Source: Promethearchaeota archaeon (GTDB lineage: Archaea; Asgardarchaeota; Lokiarchaeia; Sigyniarchaeales; SOKP01). Taken from it: 6,154 nt of DNA. The translations under genes and the position numbers were made by a program. Every line of letters starts with the position of its first letter. The stretch's first letter is position 1. Positions 1-6,001 of the stretch are shown here, one piece after another. Under the pieces are notes generated by a model. The model did no database searches. It was not told the origin of the DNA and was given only the letters and a program-made list of their open reading frames with translations. The stretch is from contig DXJM01000469.1 in assembly GCA_019057355.1 (NCBI GenBank), positions 1 to 6,154 on the forward strand, read 5' to 3'.

Positions 1-25
1 AACCAATTTTTTTTATGATTCTCAT
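1..25 (-). CDS. Start of an unidentified gene, cut by the window edge; candidate hxsA
   Basis: Only the first eight codons lie in the window (ATG at 25-23, reading MRIIKKIG). A Shine-Dalgarno-like GAAGGGG ends 6 bases before the ATG, and a promoter-like element lies immediately upstream, so a real gene start is likely. The basic and hydrophobic beginning (R, I, I, K, K) is compatible with the n-region of a signal peptide, but eight residues cannot establish that. The gene follows hxsC in the same orientation after 83 bases. In known His-Xaa-Ser systems a repeat-bearing substrate, HxsA, is encoded beside hxsD, hxsB and hxsC, and no such repeat protein occurs elsewhere in this window. Identity as hxsA is therefore positional inference only; any exported small protein or unrelated gene would look the same here. 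Confidence 0.5.
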
Positions 26-30
26 CTTTT

Positions 31-39
31 ACCCCTTCG
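31..39 (-). promoter_or_regulatory. Ribosome binding site of the gene at the left edge
   Basis: On the minus strand GAAGGGG is followed by TAAAAG and then ATG. It is a strong purine-rich match at normal spacing. With the promoter just upstream it is what makes this 8-codon fragment credible as a gene start. Confidence 0.55.
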
Positions 40-44
40 AAAAG

Positions 45-73
45 ACAATAGGCTAATCAAGCTCAAAAGTCAA
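45..73 (-). promoter_or_regulatory. Sigma-70-type promoter for the gene after hxsC
   Basis: On the minus strand TTGACT (73-68) and TATTGT (50-45) are separated by exactly 17 bases, close to the TTGACA/TATAAT consensus at optimal spacing. Transcription would begin about 7 bases after the -10 box, leaving a leader of roughly a dozen bases that holds the GAAGGGG ribosome binding site. This would let the downstream gene be expressed separately from, and probably more strongly than, the enzyme genes upstream. That is what one would expect of a substrate gene. The call rests on sequence match only. Confidence 0.5.
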
Positions 74-91
74 GTAATTCTATAGGCTGAT
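48..91. repeat. Pair of 10-base direct repeats around the promoter
   Basis: ATAGGCTAAT (48-57) and ATAGGCTGAT (82-91) match at 9 of 10 positions and start 34 bases apart, about three helical turns. One copy covers part of the -10 box and the other lies just upstream of the -35 box. This is the layout of a two-site operator. No regulator is encoded in the window, and chance similarity in AT-rich DNA is possible. Confidence 0.3.
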
Positions 92-108
92 TTTTAATAT
101 AACTTTGA

Positions 109-1281
109 TCATATGGGATAAATTTGCGTTTTATGCTTTCTATAAGGAGAGGCAAAAAATCCGCCGCATCTATTTATTTCGCTACATCCTGAACATTGCT
201 CTAAATATATATTTTTCCACTCTGAGATTGATTTGCATGTAAAGTTCCATATATCTTTTGACAGCAGGCATAACTGTTCATTATAAACTGATACATTCAT
301 ATCACTTTGAGAAAGATAAAAAACAGCATCTCTTAAATATTGCGAATACTCTTTTGGACTTACCCATAATTTTTCTATATTTTTCTTTGCCATTCCTTCA
401 ACCTCCATTCCCATAAAAGCAACGTGAATAACAAATGGTAAATTGTGGTAAATGAATCTCGCAATTTGAGGAAGCCTTATATAATTTAAAGACATTACCA
501 CAATTCGAATCTCAACGTGCTGTTTATTCGCCGCTAGGTTATATAAACCTTGAATAGTCTCTCCAAAAGCGCCCTTTCTTTGCATGATGTAATCATGCTC
601 CATATCTGTATCCGCATATAAAGGCACACAAAAAACCATATTTTTTAAACCAATCTGACTAATTCTTTTTACATAATCATTGTTCTTAAGCAATATCCCA
701 TTTGTTAATATCTGAATTTGGGTATTTGGTAGGTACTTTTTGCATTGTTTTAAAATCCTAATGAGACCATTCCTTAATAAAGTCGGCTCCCCACCAGTAA
801 TTCCCAAAGCTTCGGTTTTCTTATCCATTAGTTTAATTATTTTCAAACAAAGCCCTGTGTTATCAGGCGCATTTTCTATGGGAGGCTGAGGACACATAAT
901 ACATCTACAATTACATTTAGCTGTCGGAATAATTGAGTTATGAATAGATCGTTTTTCATACTCAACTATTATTCTTCCGCTACTCATATCCAAGAATACG
1001 ATATCTCCCTCATTAAGGATCTCAATCCCTCTTATGCTGTGAATAATAGGCAGCTTCAATCCCCGAGCATCGCTCTCTCCTATTTTAATTGGAGTCAATG
1101 CTGCTCTAAAGCCCCTAATTTTGTTGTTTATGGAAGAGGTTACTAATATGCTATGTTTGGCCCCTTTCTTCTTTACTTCACTTATAGAGATTCTCCCAAT
1201 TATCTGCTTGGTGGAATTTACTGGAATCCCTTTTAGAATTCGCAAATGCCTATCCTCTATTAAGTCCTTTAATTTCGTCAA
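109..1281 (-). CDS. hxsC: His-Xaa-Ser system radical SAM maturase HxsC
   Basis: A cytoplasmic radical S-adenosylmethionine enzyme, one of the two that act in His-Xaa-Ser peptide modification; the chemistry it performs is not evident from sequence. The N-terminal 115 residues form a family-specific region. The cluster-binding CX3CX2C motif is C123, C127 and C130, followed by PQPP as is usual for HxsC. The SAM-binding GGEP is at residues 163-166 within GITGGEPTLL. The C-terminal part has C338, C349, C363, C366 and C372, then GGFFAS, typical of HxsC and probably binding an auxiliary iron-sulfur cluster. An extra cysteine, C125, sits inside the main motif. The start is TTG at 1281-1279: an in-frame TAA lies at 1296-1294 and the next in-frame ATG is near residue 99, inside conserved sequence. 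The start overlaps the end of hxsB by 32 bases with no clear ribosome binding site, which suggests translational coupling. The family assignment is confident. Confidence 0.93.
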   Translation of the reverse strand: MTKLKDLIEDRHLRILKGIPVNSTKQIIGRISISEVKKKGAKHSILVTSSINNKIRGFRAALTPIKIGESDARGLKLPIIHSIRGIEILNEGDIVFLDMSSGRIIVEYEKRSIHNSIIPTAKCNCRCIMCPQPPIENAPDNTGLCLKIIKLMDKKTEALGITGGEPTLLRNGLIRILKQCKKYLPNTQIQILTNGILLKNNDYVKRISQIGLKNMVFCVPLYADTDMEHDYIMQRKGAFGETIQGLYNLAANKQHVEIRIVVMSLNYIRLPQIARFIYHNLPFVIHVAFMGMEVEGMAKKNIEKLWVSPKEYSQYLRDAVFYLSQSDMNVSVYNEQLCLLSKDIWNFTCKSISEWKNIYLEQCSGCSEINRCGGFFASPYRKHKTQIYPI

Positions 1282-2710
1282 TTGAGCGATTTGTTATCCA
1301 TGACCAGAAGACATTCATTATGTCTTGATTATTTTCTTTAATAAGTTCCATCAAATGTCTGATGACCAAAAAGTTTAATTGATGGAATTCCGACGTAGGT
1401 CTGTGCCCTATCAAATCATTTTGACCATAATAATTTCTTACAGGATCAGCTCCACAGTACACTTGAAAAGCACATTCGGAGCATTGAGGCAAGCTCTCAA
1501 CACAAGAATTCTCAATTGCTTCTTGAGTCACTGTTCCTTTGAATATCTCCTCGTAGCTGTTCCTACGGACATTCCCCATTAAGAATCTATGGTCCCCCAT
1601 TTTAGCGAGCATTCTTGCCTCATCAGATACAAACACATCTCCATTAAATCCATAGACAGCGCAACCAATACCTGTGCCTGCAGGTGATTGAAGATCAACA
1701 AACCCCACAGGAAAAGGAGTTAGTATCTTGGTTAAAATAATTGTTGCATATTGCTCTGATATCGTAACTCCATCTAGATTTAATTGGATAATATAAGTCA
1801 ATGCTTTTTTATAATTTTCAAAAAACGTCTCGACATCGTATCCCAATTTCTCCTTGGTGGCTCTTCCGAATGGATGTAAGGTGCGAATAAAAATTGAACA
1901 AAAGCCTTGCTTTAAATATTCATCAATCACCTTATTTAACTGGCTCACATTATTCTTGGTGGTTACCATCAAGGCATCAACACGATGATTCCCTAGTTTT
2001 TCTTTTGCTAATTTAATGTTTTTAGAAATGATGTCATATGTTCCGCTCCCTTTTCTTGTTATTCGATTTGCATCGTGTATGTCCTTGGGACCGTCCAAAG
2101 AAGTAGATATCCATATGTTATGACCTTCAAGATATCTTAATATCTGCTCATCAATTGCCAACAAGTTCGTACAAATGACAAATTCTAATCTCTTATGATG
2201 AATCTTGTTTAGTTTTTCCGAATATTGGACGATATATTTAACTATCTCGAAGTTGAGTAACGGCTCGCCTCCTTGAAATTCTATTTTTATTGTTGGAGAA
2301 GGAGATTTAAAAACCATATCAACGCATTTTTTCGCTGTATAGAGATCCATATCAAACTCGGTTTTAGTTTCATCTTCGCTACTTGCTTGGCAATATCTGC
2401 ACTTTTGATTACACCGCAAGGTCACAATGAAGATGTGTAGAGCCGTAAAATCATTTAAAAAGCTCTTTTTTGTTCGATATTTTGTTGCCAACAAATAAAT
2501 CGGGAGAGTTGGATCAGAATTAGTAACAATATGCTTACTTTTAAGATTAAGAAATGTCTCGCTATTAGTTTCCAATTGGTAGCTTAATAATCGCGCAAAA
2601 TCATCTTCGCTCAGAAAAATAAATTCCCCAGCTTCGTTTACTAATAATACGTCCTCATTGAAACGCATGAAGCGATAAGGAAATAATAAATAAGGTTTTT
2701 CAGATTGCAT
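1250..2710 (-). CDS. hxsB: His-Xaa-Ser system radical SAM maturase HxsB
   Basis: The second radical SAM enzyme of the Hxs system, expected to modify the HxsA repeat peptide in the cytoplasm. The N-terminus has the family signature LLFPYRFMRFNEDVLLVNEAGEF (in part residues 8-30). The radical SAM motif CX3CX2C is C100, C104 and C107 (LRCNQKCRYCQ), and GGEP is at 147-150. LDGP at 205-208 continues the radical SAM barrel. A SPASM-like C-terminal domain has C350, C403, C410, C413 and C419, with the diagnostic segments SDEARMLAKMGD (362-373) and CAFQVYCGADPV (413-424). The usual GHRPTS and a helical tail follow. The length of 486 residues is normal for HxsB. ATG at 2710 overlaps the end of hxsD by 11 bases, and AAGAAG upstream is a weak ribosome binding site, so coupling to hxsD is likely. 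I see no damage or missing key residue. Confidence 0.95.
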   Translation of the reverse strand: MQSEKPYLLFPYRFMRFNEDVLLVNEAGEFIFLSEDDFARLLSYQLETNSETFLNLKSKHIVTNSDPTLPIYLLATKYRTKKSFLNDFTALHIFIVTLRCNQKCRYCQASSEDETKTEFDMDLYTAKKCVDMVFKSPSPTIKIEFQGGEPLLNFEIVKYIVQYSEKLNKIHHKRLEFVICTNLLAIDEQILRYLEGHNIWISTSLDGPKDIHDANRITRKGSGTYDIISKNIKLAKEKLGNHRVDALMVTTKNNVSQLNKVIDEYLKQGFCSIFIRTLHPFGRATKEKLGYDVETFFENYKKALTYIIQLNLDGVTISEQYATIILTKILTPFPVGFVDLQSPAGTGIGCAVYGFNGDVFVSDEARMLAKMGDHRFLMGNVRRNSYEEIFKGTVTQEAIENSCVESLPQCSECAFQVYCGADPVRNYYGQNDLIGHRPTSEFHQLNFLVIRHLMELIKENNQDIMNVFWSWITNRSIDEIKGLNRG

Positions 2711-3050
2711 GCTTCTTAATTTTGTTTTTTAAATCTGCAAAACTAACGGGCCTAAATGCCTGTTCAACTATTAGTCTCCTTATATCAGAAAACAAATTGT
2801 CGTTTTCATATCTTACCTGCTGATCAATTAGCTCATCCCAAAATTGATTTTCGATCTGTTGGAGATCAGCAGATTCCTTTTTAGGAGTAAGAATTACTTT
2901 TATGCTTGAGTTTTTTTCTGTCTCTGTCTTTGTATGACATCTATCTTGAAATATATAACAGGTTTTTAAAACAGCAACCTTGTCGTAAAGAGATGCGTCA
3001 AATTTGATAATAAGCTTCTTTTCTTCTTTGAGTTTGTTTTTCTCTTTCAT
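2700..3050 (-). CDS. hxsD: His-Xaa-Ser system protein HxsD
   Basis: A small (116-residue) accessory protein found only with HxsB and HxsC. Its molecular role is not established; in radical SAM peptide systems such small partners often present the substrate to the enzyme, which is inference here. Family features are visible. FDASLYDKVAVLKTCYIFQDRC (in part residues 17-38) is an amphipathic opening. A charged strand region (IKVILTPKK, 50-58) follows. Then come FWDELIDQQVRYE (70-82) and LIVEQAFRPV (93-102), corresponding to the conserved LLNDYxLRE-type and QAF segments of the family. No signal peptide or membrane segment is present. ATG at 3050 has an excellent AAGGAG ribosome binding site seven bases upstream. 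It lies 29 bases after the membrane glycosyltransferase gene and overlaps hxsB by 11 bases, so one operon is likely. Confidence 0.88.
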   Translation of the reverse strand: MKEKNKLKEEKKLIIKFDASLYDKVAVLKTCYIFQDRCHTKTETEKNSSIKVILTPKKESADLQQIENQFWDELIDQQVRYENDNLFSDIRRLIVEQAFRPVSFADLKNKIKKHAI

Positions 3051-3056
3051 AATTTT

Positions 3057-3063
3057 CTCCTTG
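3057..3063 (-). promoter_or_regulatory. Strong ribosome binding site of hxsD
   Basis: On the minus strand AAGGAGA is followed by AAATT and the hxsD ATG. It is the best Shine-Dalgarno match in the operon. It lies in the 29-base gap after the glycosyltransferase gene, where no terminator is visible, which supports readthrough from the upstream gene. Confidence 0.6.
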
Positions 3064-3079
3064 ATTCATCTTTTTCTTT

Positions 3080-4768
3080 TTATTTAACCACCTTTCTTGT
3101 TAGCCGATATAATTTATAATTCTCCCCCAAATAGATAAGTTCTTTTTCCTTTGAATCTATGTAATAGTATTGCTGTGAATATCGTTTTTCATCTACACTT
3201 TCGCGTCCCATAGTTTCCAAATAAAAAACATCCTTTGACCTAATAATACTATCTATCCCCTCAGTTGGGATTAAATTATCAATTGAGCAAAAATCTATCA
3301 GCTTTAAATCTGAGCTTCCATATATTTGAAAAAGTATATGCTCTGATGTAATTAGTATATCATCCTTGTTACTCAAATATTCTAATGTTTTCAATGCTGG
3401 GCTGATTCTTACATTATATTCATCTTCCACGAAATAAGCTCTGCACTTAAGGCTAGCAAATATAGAAAAGCCTAAAATGAAGATCGCTAAAGCAATGCTG
3501 ATTGATTTGCTGATATAAATATATGCCCTATCATTTCTTAGTTTTTTGAGCCATTCCCACAAATAATAAATCCCAAAACCAACAATGATAGAGTACACAA
3601 AAGCAATGCTCAACATGTATCTTAGGGCCTCATCCTTAGCAACTGGAATCCCTCTTGTGAAGTAGTAGCTTCGGTAATGGGCAGTATAGAGGACAAAATA
3701 AAAGATAAATATGACGATTGGGAATATCGCTTTTTCCCTTCTTAATCCGAAGAGTATTCCGAACAAAAATAATACAGAGTAAACCAGATACCATTGGATA
3801 TCAAAGAATGATTTAGCAAATATCGGGGCCAATGCTTTGAAAAACGAAAGCGAGAAGGGATTTACCCCTATATCACCTCTATTGATTTCGACCGCAGTCT
3901 GAAATTTCAATACAAGGACGCTAAATATGAAGACTATAAAGATGACCGGGAGGGATATTAAGAACCTATTTCTCTGATTTCTATCTTTAAGCTTCTTATT
4001 GCAAATCAAAGAAATCAATCCGGCAATCGGCAGACAAAAGACCAAAGAAACGTTTGCAGTCTTAATTAAAATCGAAAAGACCATTGTGAAAGCTATAGCT
4101 GTTAATCCCAAAACATTGGTAAATAGCGAATCTTTTTTCTCCTCTTCCAGACAGCTATAGACCAGATAAAGGAACAAAACAGACGCTAGGTAGGCATTTG
4201 ATAGAGGCTCGGTTAGTGAAGTGGAGGCATAGACGTTGAAAATTGGTATCGTCATATAGACGAAACTACAGATAAGTGCAAATGAAAGCTGGTCTATCAT
4301 GAGAAGGGCGAGCATAAAAACAAAAGCAATAGAAATTCCGGAAAATAATAGCGAAATGATATTGGAGATATTTATTTGATAGCTAAAAAGGTGGTAACCG
4401 AGATTGATGAGATATGGATATCCCAAAAAATTCGTTACGAAGATTGCCGACATTCGGCAATCTTTTATACTTCCATAAATACAAGAAGTCGGATAATAGG
4501 GATTGATTTTCGAGAAACCATATTGTCCCTCATAGATGGCTCTTGCCGAGGCTTTATAGATATACGAGTCCTCGTATTCCAGCCCATCGAAGAAGTTTGA
4601 GCCATAAGGAATTTTTAATGCCAAATTTATTAGAATTAATATTAGAATAACTTTCCAATACTTCTTAAAATCATTCTTAACAACCTGGGTAATAGACAAA
4701 TAGCTAAAGGTTAAAATTAGACTCCCAAAAAAGAAAATACCAGTTACTTCAATTGGATTTAAATTCAT
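3080..4768 (-). CDS. Polytopic membrane glycosyltransferase of GT-C type (ArnT/PMT-like)
   Basis: A 562-residue integral membrane protein resembling the GT39/GT83-like families, which transfer sugars from polyprenyl-phosphate donors on the outer side of the cytoplasmic membrane. By eye there are about ten to twelve hydrophobic segments, for example near 8-27, 39-52, 135-158, 161-180, 218-235, 240-256, 270-288, 325-341, 348-362, 383-404 and 422-440. The first outer loop carries the acidic stretch FFDGLEYEDSY (59-69), where GT-C enzymes place catalytic acidic residues. TSLTEPLSNAYL (183-194) and DEALRYMLSI (379-388) resemble later GT-C loop motifs. The last 110 residues are soluble and predicted external. 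The start ATG at 4768 has only a weak, distant AGGGA upstream. It is first in the apparent operon with hxsD-hxsB-hxsC. Acceptor and sugar are unknown; the exact GT family is uncertain. Confidence 0.72.
   Translation of the reverse strand: MNLNPIEVTGIFFFGSLILTFSYLSITQVVKNDFKKYWKVILILILINLALKIPYGSNFFDGLEYEDSYIYKASARAIYEGQYGFSKINPYYPTSCIYGSIKDCRMSAIFVTNFLGYPYLINLGYHLFSYQINISNIISLLFSGISIAFVFMLALLMIDQLSFALICSFVYMTIPIFNVYASTSLTEPLSNAYLASVLFLYLVYSCLEEEKKDSLFTNVLGLTAIAFTMVFSILIKTANVSLVFCLPIAGLISLICNKKLKDRNQRNRFLISLPVIFIVFIFSVLVLKFQTAVEINRGDIGVNPFSLSFFKALAPIFAKSFFDIQWYLVYSVLFLFGILFGLRREKAIFPIVIFIFYFVLYTAHYRSYYFTRGIPVAKDEALRYMLSIAFVYSIIVGFGIYYLWEWLKKLRNDRAYIYISKSISIALAIFILGFSIFASLKCRAYFVEDEYNVRISPALKTLEYLSNKDDILITSEHILFQIYGSSDLKLIDFCSIDNLIPTEGIDSIIRSKDVFYLETMGRESVDEKRYSQQYYYIDSKEKELIYLGENYKLYRLTRKVVK
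4440..4464. repeat. Perfect 11-base-pair inverted repeat inside the membrane glycosyltransferase gene
   Basis: The arms 4440-4450 (AAGATTGCCGA) and 4454-4464 (TCGGCAATCTT) are exactly complementary around a 3-base centre. On the plus strand the second arm runs into TTTTA, so the element resembles an intrinsic terminator antisense to the gene. On the minus-strand mRNA it would be a stable hairpin within codons for KDCRMSAIF. Function is unknown; coding constraint does not require the symmetry. Confidence 0.5.
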
Positions 4769-4865
4769 TGCTTATTAAATCCCTAAACTTTCCCGAATAT
4801 GCATATGTTATCATACTTTTTCAGGGTAATATGACTTTCACCAACCTTTAATTTCTATGTTTTTA

Positions 4866-4895
4866 ATAATATAGATTCCTTCCTTAAAAAAGCAA
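4866..4895 (-). promoter_or_regulatory. Candidate promoter of the leftward glycosyltransferase-hxsDBC operon
   Basis: On the minus strand TTGCTT (4895-4890) is followed after 18 bases by TATTAT (4871-4866), or after 16 bases by TATATT (4873-4868). Both are reasonable sigma-70-like arrangements. The start would lie about 90 bases before the ATG at 4768, leaving a leader with no obvious riboswitch. It is supported only by consensus resemblance. Confidence 0.35.
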
Positions 4896-4951
4896 GCCTA
4901 CTTTGATCCTTACCAGAATTCACATCTATAAGGTTAAGGAGCTGAGGCTTG
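4893..4951. repeat. Imperfect 59-base inverted repeat in the divergent promoter region
   Basis: CAAGCCT (4893-4899) pairs with AGGCTTG (4945-4951). Inside these, TCCTTACC (4907-4914) pairs with GGTTAAGGA (4932-4940) with one bulged base. The centre is about 17 bases long. It could be a hairpin in a leader RNA or a paired protein-binding site between the divergent promoters. The outer left arm overlaps the candidate -35 box of the leftward operon. Confidence 0.35.
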
Positions 4952-5088
4952 ATATTAGAGTGTGTGTGGATTTAATTAAAGACATGGATAGAAGATTATT
5001 CCCCAAGACTTAAAGAAAAGAAAAAAATCTATTAAGATTAGTACAGGAAATTAAATTTTCGCTAAAATATAAGTTCCTTAGATTGATA

Positions 5089-5889
5089 ATGATGGATAAA
5101 GAAAAAATTTCTTACATTAGTAAAAGAGAAGAGAGAAAATTTAAAAAAGTTATTGTGGTGATGCCGGCTTATAATGCTGAACTCACATTGGAAAAAACAT
5201 TTCAAGATATCCCAAAAGGAGCTGTAGATGAAGTTATGTTAACAGACGATTGTAGCTCAGATAAAACTGTTGAAATCGCGAAAAATTTGGGACTTACAAT
5301 CTTATTTCACAATAAAAACATGGGATACGGAGCGAGTCAGAAGACCTGTTACGATGCTGCCTTAAAAAGAGGGGCTGACGCTGTGGTTATGATTCACCCA
5401 GATTACCAATATGACAGCCGGTTGATACCCTATGCGCTTGGATTTTTAAATACAGGAGTCTGTGATGTTATAATCGGCTCAAGAATCAGAACTCGACATG
5501 AAGCCTTGGAGGGAGGGATGCCTTTGTATAAGTATTTGAGCAACCGCTTTCTAACTTTGATAGAGAACATTGTCCTAGGTCAAAATCTAGGAGATTTTCA
5601 TTCTGGCTTTCGGGCCTATACAAAAGAAGTTTTACAAACAATTCCTTATAAAAATAATTCAAATAATTTTGTGTTTGACACAGAATTCCTTGTTCAGACT
5701 GTCTATTTCGGATTTAGAATTGGTGATATTCCTATTCCCACTCGTTATTTTAAAGAAGCTTCTTCGATCAATTTAACTAGTAGTATAAAATACGGAGTCC
5801 AGACTCTCTTGGTAATGATAAAGTACATAATTCAAAAAATAGGATTAGCACATTTTATGATCTTTTGTTCATACTCGAAAAAGCGTTAA
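5089..5889 (+). CDS. GT2 family glycosyltransferase, dolichol-phosphate-mannose-synthase-like
   Basis: A predicted cytoplasmic GT-A fold enzyme that would transfer a sugar from a nucleotide sugar to a polyprenyl phosphate. The open frame extends to a TTG at 5083, but the ATG at 5089 (or 5092) is the more natural start; no strong ribosome binding site distinguishes them. Counting from the TTG, the GT2 opening VIVVMPAYNAE is at 23-33, and the nucleotide-binding acidic pair LTDDCSSD is at 53-60. NKNMGYGASQK (77-87) is typical of DPM-like members. MIHPDYQYD (103-111) holds the metal-binding acidic residues, and GDFHSGFRAY (170-179) is the acceptor-site motif. There is no C-terminal transmembrane pair, so it is a soluble or membrane-associated form, about 260 residues and complete. 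It is transcribed divergently from the GT-C gene, for which it could make the lipid-linked donor. The precise sugar cannot be told. Confidence 0.85.
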   Translation: MMDKEKISYISKREERKFKKVIVVMPAYNAELTLEKTFQDIPKGAVDEVMLTDDCSSDKTVEIAKNLGLTILFHNKNMGYGASQKTCYDAALKRGADAVVMIHPDYQYDSRLIPYALGFLNTGVCDVIIGSRIRTRHEALEGGMPLYKYLSNRFLTLIENIVLGQNLGDFHSGFRAYTKEVLQTIPYKNNSNNFVFDTEFLVQTVYFGFRIGDIPIPTRYFKEASSINLTSSIKYGVQTLLVMIKYIIQKIGLAHFMIFCSYSKKR

Positions 5890-5920
5890 AAGAAATTGCT
5901 GAAGGGAGCCAATAAAGGCA

Positions 5921-6001
5921 GTGCATAAACCAAAACCCAGCAGCCTCTGGATTCGAGTTTCGACTGAAGACCAAGAAAAGGAAAAAGCAGCTTTATTTTA
6001 G
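5921..6001 (+). pseudogene. N-terminal remnant of a serine site-specific recombinase
   Basis: A 26-codon frame from GTG 5921 to TAG 5999-6001 reads LWIRVSTEDQEKEKAALF at its end. RVSTEDQ is the N-terminal catalytic motif of serine recombinases (resolvase/invertase and large serine integrases), in which the serine attacks DNA. The rest of the catalytic domain, normally over 100 further residues, is absent, and an intrinsic-terminator-like hairpin follows directly. The frame is open back to a TGA at 5900, and AAGGGAG at 5902-5908 could have been its ribosome binding site. The piece therefore appears to be a truncated relic and cannot be active. It lies 31 bases after the GT2 gene. A chance match is possible but unlikely given the seven-residue motif preceded by WI at the right place near the N-terminus. 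Confidence 0.6.

Larger units (their letters stand above)
4769..5082. other. Divergent intergenic region between the two glycosyltransferase genes
   Basis: This 314-base gap contains the start regions of both divergent genes, a promoter candidate for the leftward operon and an imperfect inverted repeat near its centre. I see no RNA gene or convincing coding sequence in it. It is markedly AT-rich, with A-runs near 5011-5035. For the rightward gene a weak TTGATA (4949-4954), 18 bases, TAATTA (4973-4978) pairing is the best promoter match I can find, and I would not rely on it. Confidence 0.6.

Noticed and set aside
940..1146. 68-codon open frame on the plus strand
   Set aside because: It lies wholly inside hxsC on the opposite strand, with no recognisable protein features; hxsC has clear family motifs throughout.
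1379..1582. 67-codon open frame on the plus strand
   Set aside because: It is antisense to the conserved SPASM-like cysteine region of hxsB, and is best explained as a shadow frame.
4376..4600. 74-codon open frame on the plus strand
   Set aside because: It is antisense to the GT-C gene and its composition is what an opposite-strand shadow of a membrane protein gives. It also contains the perfect dyad, which would resemble a terminator within it.
4903..5013. 36-codon TTG-initiated frame on the plus strand ending in DMDRRLFPKT
   Set aside because: It looks vaguely protein-like but has no ribosome binding site, an uncommon start, overlap with the inverted repeat, and resembles nothing I know. 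It might be a decayed gene piece, but the evidence is too thin.
5083..5088. TTG at 5083 as the start of the GT2 gene
   Set aside because: It adds only two residues, and two ATG codons follow directly at 5089 and 5092; no ribosome binding site favours the TTG.
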